Assembly: GCA_024636105.1 (NCBI GenBank)
Contig: JAGXHO010000182.1
Coordinates: 1 to 8,098 of the forward strand
Reading direction: 5' to 3'
Length of the DNA: 8,098 bases
From: Trueperaceae bacterium
Lineage (GTDB): Bacteria; Deinococcota; Deinococci; Deinococcales; Trueperaceae
The notes beneath the pieces were generated by a model that worked only from the letters and a program-made list of their open reading frames with translations, was not told where the DNA came from and ran no database searches. The position numbers were made by a program, and so were the translations under genes. Positions 1-6,954 of the stretch are shown here, piece after piece (position 1 is the first letter of the stretch; each line of letters opens with the position of its first letter).

Positions 1-57
1 CCCGTCGCCCCGCCCGCCGGGCCGACCGCCGATGCGGGTCGCCCGACGCCCCGACGC

Positions 58-591
58 GTGGGTCCCCACCCGCACGCCGCGCCGCCCGGCACGCCGGCGG
101 CCGTGGACGTCGACCTTCCTCGCCGCTCCGAGTGGGTGGTGACCGTCGACGCGGTCTTCCCGCACCACGCCAACACGCTCGGGACCCTGTTCGGTGGGCG
201 CGCGATGGAGCTGATGGACGTGAACGCCGCCATCGCGTGCTACCGCTACTCGCGCACGGCCGTCGTCACCGCTTCGGCCGAGCCCATCGACTTCCGCAAC
301 CCGGTCCACGTGGGCGAGATCCTCGAAGTCAAGAGCCGGGTCGTGTGGACCGGCCGCACGAGCATGATCGTGCGTTGCGAGGTGCACGGCGAGAACCCGC
401 TGACCGGCGATCACCGCCTGTGCACGATCGGCCACCTCAACTTCGTCGCCCTGGGCCAAGACGGCGCCCCCACCCCGGTGCCGCCGGTGCTCCTCGAGAC
501 CGACGAAGATCGTCGCCACCACGCCGTCGGCGCCCGCGTCCGCGAGGACATCCTGCGCCGCCGCCAGCACGCCACCACGGAGGAATCATGA
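58..591 (+). CDS. Acyl-CoA thioesterase, hotdog fold (YciA/BFIT-like)
   Basis: Predicted cytosolic thioesterase that hydrolyses acyl-CoA to free acid and CoA; chain-length preference cannot be read from sequence. In the 177-residue reading, residues 25-135 carry the single hotdog domain. The family signature [12 protein letters not shown] is at 36-47, with Asn39 and the Gly pair in the usual place, followed by MELMDVNAA, where Asp54 matches the catalytic Asp of YciA-type enzymes. [13 protein letters not shown] (79-91) and the GRTSM strand (99-103) are also typical. The C-terminal tail (150-177) is charged and Arg-rich. The start is uncertain: GTG at 58 has no Shine-Dalgarno sequence, the frame is open to base 1 so the true start may lie outside the window, and GTG at 103 is a shorter alternative that keeps the whole domain. 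The stop TGA (589-591) overlaps the transketolase ATG. Family assignment is firm; substrate is not. Confidence 0.87.
   Translation: MGPHPHAAPPGTPAAVDVDLPRRSEWVVTVDAVFPHHANTLGTLFGGRAMELMDVNAAIACYRYSRTAVVTASAEPIDFRNPVHVGEILEVKSRVVWTGRTSMIVRCEVHGENPLTGDHRLCTIGHLNFVALGQDGAPTPVPPVLLETDEDRRHHAVGARVREDILRRRQHATTEES
579..591 (+). promoter_or_regulatory. Ribosome binding site and ATGA stop/start overlap
   Basis: GGAGG at 579-583 lies four bases before the ATG at 588. That ATG shares ATGA with the TGA stop of the thioesterase gene. This fixes the transketolase start at 588, although its frame stays open upstream to 132, and indicates translational coupling of the two genes. Confidence 0.85.
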
Positions 592-2603
592 GCACGCTCC
601 CCGATCCCGCCCTCGTGCGCCGCGCCGCCAACGCCGTGCGCGCCCTGACGATCGACGCGACCCAGGCCTCCGGCGACGGCCACCCCGGCATGCCCATGGG
701 TGCGGCCACCATGGGGTACGTGCTGTTCCGGCACGCGATGCGCCACGACCCGACGGACCCGAAGTGGTGGAACCGCGACCGCTACGTGCAGTCCGCCGGC
801 CACGGTTCGATGCTCCAATACGCGCTGCTGCACCTCACCGGGTACGACCTGGGGATGGACGACTTGCGCGGTTACCGGCAATGGGGGAGCCGCACCCCGG
901 GCCACCCCGAGGTGGGGCACACGCCCGGCGTCGAGACGACCACCGGACCGCTCGGCCAAGGCCTCTCGACGGCGGTCGGGATGGCGCTCGCCGAGGCGCA
1001 CCTGGCCGCCCGCTACAACCGCGACGACCTGCGCGTGATCGACCACTACACGTACGTGATCGCCAGCGACGGCGACCTGATGGAGGGCGTCTCGAGCGAG
1101 GCGAGCAGCCTCGCCGGCCACCTCGGCCTCGGCAAGCTGACCGTCCTGTACGACGACAACGAGATCAGCATCGATGGACCGACCTCGATCACCTTCAGCG
1201 ACGACGTGCCCGCGCGCTACCGCGCGTACGGCTGGCACGTGCAAACGGTCGCCGACGGCAACGACGCCGCGGCCATCGAACACGCCCTCGCGCAGGCGCG
1301 CGCGGTGGGCGACCGCCCCTCGCTGATCGCGGTCAAGACGATCATCGGCTACGGTTCGCCGAAGTTCGCCGGCACCAGCAAGGTGCACGGCTCGCCGCTC
1401 GGCGCGGAGGAAGCCACGGCCACGAAGGCGGCGCTCGGCATCGACTGGCCCGCGTTCACGGTCCCCGACGACGTGCGCGTGCACTACCGCGAAGCCGCGG
1501 TGGAAGGGGCGGAGGCCCACGCCGCGTGGCGCGCCACCTGGAGCGCCTACGAGGCCGCGCACCCCGACCTCGCCGCCGAGCTCGCGCGCACGATTCACCG
1601 CACCCTGCCCGACGGTTTCGACGCCGACCTCCCGACCTGGGCGCCCGGCACCAAGGCGATCGCCACCCGCAAGGCGTCCCAGCAGGTGCTGCACGCGCTG
1701 GCGCCGCACCTGCCGGAGCTGGTCGGGGGCTCGGCCGACCTGGCGGGGTCGAACTACACCGACCTCCCGGGCGAGCGCGCGATGCGGGCCGGCGACTACG
1801 GTGGCCGCGTGATCCACTTCGGCATCCGCGAACACGCGATGGCGGCGGCCGCGAACGGGATGGCGCTGCACGGCGGGATCCGCCCGTTCGTCGGCACCTT
1901 CCTGATCTTCGCCGACTACCTGCGGCCCGCCCTGCGGCTGTCCGCGCTGATGAAGCAGCCGGTCGTGTACGTGCTGACCCACGACTCGATCGGCCTGGGC
2001 GGCGACGGCCCCACCCACCAACCGATCGGCACCCTCGCGTCGCTGCGCGCCATCCCCAACGTCACCGTGATGCGCCCGGCCGATGCTAACGAGACCGCGC
2101 AGGCCTGGCGCGACGCGCTGCAGCGGACCGACGGCCCGACGGTGCTGGCGCTCACCCGCCAGGAAGTGCCCCACCTCGACGTGCCGGCCGGCGCGGTCGC
2201 GCGCGGCGGCTACGTCGCCGCCGGCGCGGACGAACCCGTCGACGTGCTGCTGATCGCGACCGGCTCCGAGGTGTCGCTGGCGCTCGCCGCCCGCGAAGCG
2301 CTCAAAGGCGAGGGCGTGCGCGCCCGCGTGGTCAGCCTCCCGTCCTGGGAGCGCTTCGACGCCCAGGACGACGCCTACCGCGCGTCGGTGCTGCCCCCGG
2401 ACGTGCGCGCCCGCGTGGCCGTCGAAGCCGGCGCGAGCTTCGGCTGGGCGCGCTACGTCGGCCTGGAGGGCGAGGTCGTCGGCATCGATCGCTTCGGCGC
2501 GTCGGCCCCGGGGGACACGCTGATGGAAGCGTTCGGATTCACGCCCGAGAACGTCGTCGCCGCCGCGCACCGGACCCTCGCGCGGGTGGCCGGCGAAGGT
2601 TGA
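588..2603 (+). CDS. tkt: Transketolase
   Basis: Complete 671-residue transketolase, normal for the bacterial enzyme (about 660-670). It transfers two-carbon ketol units between sugar phosphates in the non-oxidative pentose phosphate pathway, using thiamine diphosphate and a divalent metal, in the cytosol. Visible landmarks, offset by about 4-7 from E. coli TktA: GHPG (His32) and GHGSM (His72); [12 protein letters not shown] (114-125); the ThDP/metal motif with Asp161 (SDGDLMEG), Asn191 and Ile193 (DDNEISIDG); KVHGSPLG with His268; [10 protein letters not shown] (380-389); FGIREHAM with catalytic Glu415; and HDSIGL...DGPTHQP with Asp473 and His477. The C-terminal domain has [12 protein letters not shown] at 554-565. 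Two conserved Glu positions are Gly here (472, 481). The ATG at 588 is chosen for its GGAGG and the overlap with the thioesterase gene. A GC-rich hairpin follows the stop by 8 bases. Confidence 0.97.
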   Translation: MSTLPDPALVRRAANAVRALTIDATQASGDGHPGMPMGAATMGYVLFRHAMRHDPTDPKWWNRDRYVQSAGHGSMLQYALLHLTGYDLGMDDLRGYRQWGSRTPGHPEVGHTPGVETTTGPLGQGLSTAVGMALAEAHLAARYNRDDLRVIDHYTYVIASDGDLMEGVSSEASSLAGHLGLGKLTVLYDDNEISIDGPTSITFSDDVPARYRAYGWHVQTVADGNDAAAIEHALAQARAVGDRPSLIAVKTIIGYGSPKFAGTSKVHGSPLGAEEATATKAALGIDWPAFTVPDDVRVHYREAAVEGAEAHAAWRATWSAYEAAHPDLAAELARTIHRTLPDGFDADLPTWAPGTKAIATRKASQQVLHALAPHLPELVGGSADLAGSNYTDLPGERAMRAGDYGGRVIHFGIREHAMAAAANGMALHGGIRPFVGTFLIFADYLRPALRLSALMKQPVVYVLTHDSIGLGGDGPTHQPIGTLASLRAIPNVTVMRPADANETAQAWRDALQRTDGPTVLALTRQEVPHLDVPAGAVARGGYVAAGADEPVDVLLIATGSEVSLALAAREALKGEGVRARVVSLPSWERFDAQDDAYRASVLPPDVRARVAVEAGASFGWARYVGLEGEVVGIDRFGASAPGDTLMEAFGFTPENVVAAAHRTLARVAGEG

Positions 2604-2611
2604 CGCGTGCT

Positions 2612-2630
2612 GGCGCCCGGCGCGGGCGCC
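2612..2630 (+). terminator. Possible hairpin terminator after tkt
   Basis: Inverted repeat GGCGCCC - GGCGC - GGGCGCC: a perfect 7-bp GC stem with a 5-base loop, 8 bases after the transketolase stop. No T-run follows, so intrinsic termination is doubtful. In a genome this GC-rich, the hairpin could equally be chance or an attenuator before the next gene. Confidence 0.35.
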
Positions 2631-2690
2631 CCGTCCAACGGCGCGGGTCGTGACGGCCGTCTCATGGTCGCCACCATCCGGGCGGTCATC

Positions 2691-4511
2691 ATGGACGACA
2701 TGACCCGAACCCGGACCCGAACCGCACGCGCGCTGCCCGCGCTCCTGGCAGCGGCGATCCTCGTCGCCGTCGCCCTGGTCCCGACCGCGCGCGCCCAAGA
2801 CCTCGCGCGCTTGCTTCCCGCCGACACCGCGTTCGCGCTCGGCCTGCACGGGCTCGGCGACGCCAGCGAGTTGCTCGCGCCGCTCGTCGACCCGTGGATC
2901 GAGCTTGGCGTGGGCGAGGCCCTGCTCGAGGTGCTCGGCGGTGCCGGCGTCGCCGGCATGGCCGGCGCGGCCACCGGCACCGACCTCGACGCCGAAGCGC
3001 TCGCGGACCAGCTTCCGCCAGAGCTCGAAGGCGTCGACCCCTTCGCCCTCGTCGCGCAGGAGGCCTGGATCGGCGTGTCCATCAGCCCCTTCAACCCGCT
3101 GCCCGCGCTGACGCTCCTGGCCCGCGTCGACGGCGACCTGGCCGCACGCTTCGACGCGCTGCTGGCGCGCGTGGCCGGCGAGCCCGGCGCGCAGGCGCTG
3201 AACGAAGGATCGGTGGGCTTCGTCGTGGTGCCGCTCGAGGACGGTTTCCCGTTGGCCGCCGTGCGCACCGGCGACCTGCTGGCGCTGTCGACCAACCCCG
3301 ACGTGCTCCGCGGCGTGCTGCGGGCGACCCAGGGAGCGAGCGAACCGAGCTTCCTCGACGCGCCCGGCGTCGCCGCGACGCTCGGAACGCTCGAGGCCGG
3401 CGAACTGTATGGCTTCCTCGACCTGGGGCCGCTTGCCCGCGCGCTCGCGCCGTTGGCCGACGGCCTCGGCTTCGACCGCAGCGTGGCGCGCCTCACCGCC
3501 ATGCTCGAGACCCTCGGCGCGTACGCAGGCGTCACGCGCCTGAGCGAAGACGGCACCCACACGACGACGCTCCGCCGCCTCGACGGCGAGGGGCGCGACC
3601 CCGCGCTGCGCGACCTGCTCGGCGGCGCCGGCCCCGCACCGCGCGACCTGCTGGCGTGGGTGCCCACCGACGCGCTGTCGGTGCAAGTGACCGCGCTCGA
3701 CCCCGCCGCTTGGTGGGCGTACGTGCGCGACCTGACTCAGGGCCTGACCGAGCTCGGCGTGGCCGACCTCGACCGCACGCTGCGCGACGTCGTCGGCGTC
3801 GATCCGCAGGCCGACGTGTTCGCATGGACGCTCCCGGGGCTCGCCATCGTGCAGACCGGCGCGGGCAGCGTCGCCGAGCTCGGCGCCCCCGCCGAGGACC
3901 TGTTGGGCGAGAGCGTGCTCGTGCTGCGCGCACGCGACGCCGCTGCCGCGGAGGCCGGCCTGGCGCGCGCGCTCGACGCCCTGGCGCAGCGAGCCGTGAT
4001 GTTCGCCGACCCCTTCGCGCAGCCGGGCAGCGGCCCGGTCGTCGCGGTGCGCGAGAGGAACGTGGCCGGCACGACGCTGCGCATGTACGACCTGGTCCCG
4101 GGCCTCACGCTCGCGACCGCCGTCGCCAGCGGTCCGTCCGGCCCCGTGGCGCTGCTCGCGACCACCGAGGCGGGCTTGGTGAGCGTGCTCGAGGCGGCCG
4201 GCGCCGGCGTCGCGCTGCCCGCGGCGCTCGACCGGCTGCTCGCCGAGGTGCCGTCCGACGCGAACGCCTTCGTGCTGACCGACGACCGAGCCACGCTCGA
4301 GTCCACCGGCGCGCTCCTGGCGCAGCAGGTGCAGCTCCTCGCGGGCTTCGCGGGCGGCGGCATCGACTTCGCCGCCGTGGAGCGCGCGACCACCGCGATC
4401 GACGCCTACCTCGAGGCGATCGCGCCCCGCTTCAGCGGCTCGGTGAGCTGGAGCCGCTCCGGTGGCGATCGCATCGATGGGGCCGGGATCAGCCGGATCG
4501 ACTTGCGCTGA
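2691..4511 (+). CDS. Secreted DUF3352-like protein, two tandem units
   Basis: Unknown function; resembles exported DUF3352-type proteins. The 606-residue reading opens with a Sec signal peptide: a basic Thr-Arg n-region (5-13), hydrophobic core 15-31, and an ARA|Q cleavage site after residue 35. No further membrane segment, lipobox or anchor is visible, so it is probably periplasmic or released. There are no Cys residues and no catalytic motif. The mature part reads as two diverged copies of one unit (about 41-300 and 319-600), each with a P-[AT]-D start, a GVDP motif (114-117, 369-372), a middle strand-rich block and a closing helix plus strands. Starts considered: GTG 2607, ATG 2664, ATG 2691 and ATG 2700. 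ATG 2691 has GGCGG five bases upstream and gives a normal signal peptide; ATG 2700 would also do. It lies 87 bases after tkt on the same strand and is possibly co-transcribed. Confidence 0.82.
   Translation: MDDMTRTRTRTARALPALLAAAILVAVALVPTARAQDLARLLPADTAFALGLHGLGDASELLAPLVDPWIELGVGEALLEVLGGAGVAGMAGAATGTDLDAEALADQLPPELEGVDPFALVAQEAWIGVSISPFNPLPALTLLARVDGDLAARFDALLARVAGEPGAQALNEGSVGFVVVPLEDGFPLAAVRTGDLLALSTNPDVLRGVLRATQGASEPSFLDAPGVAATLGTLEAGELYGFLDLGPLARALAPLADGLGFDRSVARLTAMLETLGAYAGVTRLSEDGTHTTTLRRLDGEGRDPALRDLLGGAGPAPRDLLAWVPTDALSVQVTALDPAAWWAYVRDLTQGLTELGVADLDRTLRDVVGVDPQADVFAWTLPGLAIVQTGAGSVAELGAPAEDLLGESVLVLRARDAAAAEAGLARALDALAQRAVMFADPFAQPGSGPVVAVRERNVAGTTLRMYDLVPGLTLATAVASGPSGPVALLATTEAGLVSVLEAAGAGVALPAALDRLLAEVPSDANAFVLTDDRATLESTGALLAQQVQLLAGFAGGGIDFAAVERATTAIDAYLEAIAPRFSGSVSWSRSGGDRIDGAGISRIDLR
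2703..2720 (+). repeat. Hexamer tandem repeat in signal peptide region
   Basis: Three successive 6-mers ACCCGA, ACCCGG, ACCCGA encode Thr-Arg repeats in the n-region of the signal peptide; a degenerate fourth copy (ACCGCA) follows. Copy-number change would alter only the length of the basic n-region and would stay in frame. Confidence 0.5.
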
Positions 4512-4532
4512 GCCGCCAGCTCGACCGTCGAG

Positions 4533-4568
4533 CGAGGAGCCCGCGGTCTTCGGACCGCGGGCTCCTCG
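4533..4568. terminator. Bidirectional hairpin terminator, 16-bp stem with TTCG loop
   Basis: Perfect inverted repeat: the left arm 4533-4548 pairs with the right arm 4553-4568 around the loop TTCG (4549-4552), closed by a C-G pair. This is the extra-stable cUUCGg tetraloop in the plus-strand transcript; the minus-strand transcript would have a CGAA loop. It lies 21 bases after the stop of the secreted protein gene and 39 bases from the stop of the convergent hydrolase gene, so it probably ends both transcripts. Neither strand has a T-run, which is common for terminator hairpins in very GC-rich genomes but lowers certainty about the mechanism. Confidence 0.8.
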
Positions 4569-4607
4569 GCGTGGTGCGGACGTGGGGGCCACCCCCCGGC
4601 GCGCGCG

Positions 4608-6356
4608 CTACCCCGCGACGTGGGTGGCTTGGCTCGCCACCACGTACCAGGCGACGAGCAGGCCGTTGACCCACGCCCCCGGCCAGACGCTGCCGGTGCG
4701 CCGGAACAGGTAGGTCGAGAGCATCGCCGCGACCGGCATCAGGAAGAGCAGCTGGAACGCCACGATCGTCAGCAGCGGCTCGCCGAACGGCAGTGGCTCG
4801 CCCGTGAGCAGCGGCAGGTACTGGACGCCGAGCAGGACGAGGAACCCGCCGACGGCGATCAGCGCGTTCGCCACCATCGCGTCGGCACCCTCGTCGCCGC
4901 TTCCACGCGGCCGCAGCTGCCCGTGGAGCGCCATCCCGAAGACCAGGAAGAAGGCGACGTAGGGCAGCAGGTAGACGAGCGCGATGCGCAGTTGGTCGGT
5001 GGACAGCAGCTTGACCGCCACCACCCACACGCGGAAGTCGGTGTGGAAGAGTCCGTCGGACAGGGCGAGGAGCGCGTACCCGGCGCCGACGACCAGCAGC
5101 GCGAAGACGATCGCCCGGAAGAAACCGCCGACGCGCAGGCCGAGCGTGTCGAGCCGTGCGCCGTGCCTGCGGCCCGCGAACGCGAACCACAGGAGCACCA
5201 ACACCAGCGTGATCGCGCCGTTGAACAGCGCCCAGCCCGTGAGGCCGTTGGTGATCTGCTGCGGGAACCAGCGGTCGGGGGTCAGGAGCCGGTTGGTCTC
5301 GTTCTGCGCCCAGAAGAAGGTGGCCGCCGGGATCGCCGCCGCGATCGCGGCGGCGAGCCACCAGCCGAAGCCGGTCAGGCCCGCGGCCGGCGCGCTCCGG
5401 TTGGCGAGCGGCGCGAACGCGCGCGAATCGAGCAGCAGCCCCGCGAACGCGAAGAGCGCGAACACGAAGCCGAGCAGGGCGATCCCGGTGCCCGCCTCTT
5501 TCCACATCCAGACCTGGTCGGTGGGCGCGAGCTCGAACGGGGCGTCGGTGGTGCGCTGCACCCAATCGATCACCGGCGCGATGCCGGCGGTGGTGATGTG
5601 GTCGCCCGGGTGCGTGACCGGCGGCGCGTACAGCATGCGCGCGGTGCCCGCGGCGGGGTCGCCGTACAGCCGCTCGGGTTCGACCGGCGCATCGGTGCCG
5701 AAGAGCGCCTGCATCTTGGGGGTCGCGGCCGCGGCCGCGCCCGTCGGGGCGCCCCACATGAGCTCGGAGAACTCGTCGTACTGGCTGAACACGAGCCCGA
5801 GGTTGCGCGGGTAGGTCGGCGTGCCCTCCGGGGCGCCCAGGGTGCCGGTCGAGGAGCCGGACACCACGATCGACGTGTAGCCGTCCGGCACGACGGCCGC
5901 GGCGATCAGGACCGCCCAGCCGCCCATCGAGTGGCCGGACAGCACCACCTGGTCGAGGTCGACGAAGGGGAGCGAACGCAGGTATCCGAGCGATTCGGGA
6001 CCGCCGTAGCCCCCAGCGAACGCGGGCGGGTCGGAGTAGCCGTGCCCCGGTTGGTCGACGGCCAGCACGACGTAGCCACGGCGCGCGAGCTCGATGGCGT
6101 AGGGCGACTGGGTGCCGTTCGCGTTGATGTAGCCGTGCACGGCCAACACCCCCGGGGCCGGCGCCTCCGCAGTGGCGCCGCGCGGCCGGTAGAGCTTGGC
6201 GTGCACGATGCGGCCGTCGGCCACGGCAAAGCGCACGTCCTGCACGCGCACCGCGCCGAAGTCGGTCTGCACCAGCGCGGCGATGGCGCCGCCGCCGAAC
6301 ACGAGCAGCAGCGCGACGATGAGCAAGAACGTGCTTCGTCCGGTCCCTCGGTCCAT
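4608..6356 (-). CDS. Membrane-anchored alpha/beta hydrolase with polytopic C-terminal domain
   Basis: Predicted serine hydrolase of 582 residues fused to a multi-pass membrane domain; substrate unknown. An N-terminal membrane segment (9-29) is followed by an alpha/beta-hydrolase domain (about 38-275), most likely on the outer face. It has HGYIN (74-78, oxyanion region), DQPGHG (101-106), the nucleophile elbow GHSMGG with Ser143, and a probable catalytic His253 in HPGDH. Asp194 (SQYDEF) is the best guess for the acid. About eight hydrophobic segments follow: roughly 289-309, 331-350, 377-395, 412-432, 457-477, 496-513, 527-548 and 557-577. The final RTGSVWPGAWVNGLL (553-567) recalls the last conserved helix of CPBP (Abi) membrane proteins but lacks their His. 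The start ATG (6354-6356) has GGAGGGAG upstream and puts the first membrane helix at the N terminus. The frame stays open to 7163, but upstream codons do not look like protein. Transcribed alone, convergent with the DUF3352-like gene and divergent from the lipoprotein gene. Confidence 0.88.
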   Translation of the reverse strand: MDRGTGRSTFLLIVALLLVFGGGAIAALVQTDFGAVRVQDVRFAVADGRIVHAKLYRPRGATAEAPAPGVLAVHGYINANGTQSPYAIELARRGYVVLAVDQPGHGYSDPPAFAGGYGGPESLGYLRSLPFVDLDQVVLSGHSMGGWAVLIAAAVVPDGYTSIVVSGSSTGTLGAPEGTPTYPRNLGLVFSQYDEFSELMWGAPTGAAAAATPKMQALFGTDAPVEPERLYGDPAAGTARMLYAPPVTHPGDHITTAGIAPVIDWVQRTTDAPFELAPTDQVWMWKEAGTGIALLGFVFALFAFAGLLLDSRAFAPLANRSAPAAGLTGFGWWLAAAIAAAIPAATFFWAQNETNRLLTPDRWFPQQITNGLTGWALFNGAITLVLVLLWFAFAGRRHGARLDTLGLRVGGFFRAIVFALLVVGAGYALLALSDGLFHTDFRVWVVAVKLLSTDQLRIALVYLLPYVAFFLVFGMALHGQLRPRGSGDEGADAMVANALIAVGGFLVLLGVQYLPLLTGEPLPFGEPLLTIVAFQLLFLMPVAAMLSTYLFRRTGSVWPGAWVNGLLVAWYVVASQATHVAG

Positions 6357-6578
6357 CTCGGCTCCCTCCGGCGCCCATCGGGGCGCTCGGCGTGCGACGT
6401 ACTCGGTGTGTAGGTAGGTTATCAGGCGCGGCGGAGTGCGCGAAGTGAGAGATTCATGATGGCGACGGCCACGCCTGTGCCGCCACCGCGGTTCGTTGCT
6501 CGGCGCACCTATAACGGGTGTTTGACACCCGGCTGCTACGGTGCGATCCCACATCGATCCCGACGTGAGGAGCCGCCC
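6357..6578. promoter_or_regulatory. Divergent intergenic region (hydrolase / lipoprotein)
   Basis: This 222-base stretch carries the leaders of two divergent genes. Plus strand: the palindrome GGGTGT-TTG-ACACCC (6516-6530) contains TTGACA (6522-6527), a perfect -35 hexamer, but no good -10 sits 16-18 bases downstream. TATAAC (6510-6515) is -10-like but has no matching -35. Minus strand: TTCGCG (6444-6439) and TAACCT (6421-6416) are 17 bases apart and are a weak promoter candidate for the hydrolase gene. The palindrome could be an operator. The stretch is visibly less GC-rich than the genes around 6405-6460. An in-frame ATG at 6456 exists but is not used as a start here. Confidence 0.4.
6362..6386 (-). 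promoter_or_regulatory. RBS of the hydrolase gene with adjoining leader hairpin
   Basis: On the minus strand GGAGGGAG (6369-6362) lies five bases before the ATG (6356-6354), a strong ribosome binding site that supports this start. One base further upstream is an inverted repeat, GCGCCC (6371-6376) with GGGCGC (6381-6386), loop of four. In the hydrolase mRNA the hairpin abuts the ribosome binding site and could affect access to it. Confidence 0.6.
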
Positions 6579-6581
6579 ATG
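6567..6581 (+). promoter_or_regulatory. RBS and start of the lipoprotein gene
   Basis: GAGGAG (6567-6572) lies six bases before the ATG at 6579. It decides this start over in-frame ATG codons at 6456 and 6459 and places the lipoprotein signal at the true N terminus. Confidence 0.8.
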
Positions 6582-6941
6582 CCCGAGTCCACATGCCCAC
6601 CTTCGCTCCAGCGACCCCGACGCCGTACCGCATGGCGAGCGTTCGCCGTCCTCGTGCTCTCGTTCGCGCTCGCCGCCTGCGGCGGACCGCCGGGCGGCGG
6701 GGGCGGACCGGGCGACGGGGACTTCGGCGCGGGCGAGGTCGCCCAAAGCGCGGGTGCCAGCCGGTACGCCGCCGAAGGTGCCTTCGAGGGCCGCGTCGAC
6801 CTCACCATCGCCGAGACCAGCGACCCGTCCGGAAGCGTCGCGCTTCCGGACGGGCTCGCCATCGCGATCCTCGAAGACGACGTCGCCTACGCCCCGCCGC
6901 CCGAGGACGGTCCGCTCCCCGACCCTCTCCCCGGCCGATAG
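6579..6941 (+). CDS. Lipoprotein, N-terminal part of a frameshifted metallopeptidase gene
   Basis: Reads as 120 residues ending at TAG (6939-6941). It has a lipoprotein signal: an Arg-rich n-region (QRPRRR, 11-16), a hydrophobic stretch 21-33, and the lipobox LAAC with lipidated Cys34. A Gly/Pro-rich linker (35-46) follows, then a short strand-rich region (about 60-105) and an acidic, Pro-rich end (PEDGPLPDPLP). The last codons before the stop look like a linker, not a domain end, and high-GC3 coding continues without a gap in the +1 frame from about 6934. Deleting one C from CCCC at 6929-6932 (or 6917-6920) joins it to the next entry, giving 362 residues. It would sit on the outer face of a membrane. 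Signal and start are clear; whether this short form is ever the real product is doubtful. Confidence 0.72.
   Translation: MPESTCPPSLQRPRRRTAWRAFAVLVLSFALAACGGPPGGGGGPGDGDFGAGEVAQSAGASRYAAEGAFEGRVDLTIAETSDPSGSVALPDGLAIAILEDDVAYAPPPEDGPLPDPLPGR
6917..6941 (+). other. Apparent frameshift site
   Basis: Two C4 runs (6917-6920 and 6929-6932) lie just before the TAG. The first half of the gene is in one frame, and the second half continues in the frame one base further on. Relative to an intact gene the sequence has one base too many (or two missing). Removing one C from the second run gives a smooth junction, reading Asp-Pro-Leu-Pro-Ala-Asp-Ser-Ala-Gln-Asp. Confidence 0.65.
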
Positions 6942-6954
6942 CGCGCAGGACGCC

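Noticed and set aside
132..587. Upstream extension of the transketolase frame
   Set aside because: It overlaps the thioesterase gene in another frame, is Arg/Pro-rich without domain character, and the strong GGAGG fixes the start at 588.
411..4592. Very long open frame (1393 codons) on the minus strand, opposite tkt and the DUF3352-like gene
   Set aside because: It is antisense to two well-supported genes and its residues are Arg/Ala/Gly/His-rich with no motif. Stop-free antisense frames are expected when third positions are nearly all G or C.
4620..6413. 597-codon plus-strand open frame opposite the hydrolase gene
   Set aside because: Its composition (Arg, Glu, Gln, His, Gly) is that of a reverse-strand shadow; the minus-strand hydrolase has catalytic motifs and membrane helices.
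6456..6578. Earlier in-frame ATG codons for the lipoprotein
   Set aside because: They would put 41 extra residues before the lipoprotein signal and cover the TTGACA palindrome; GAGGAG before 6579 is the better start.
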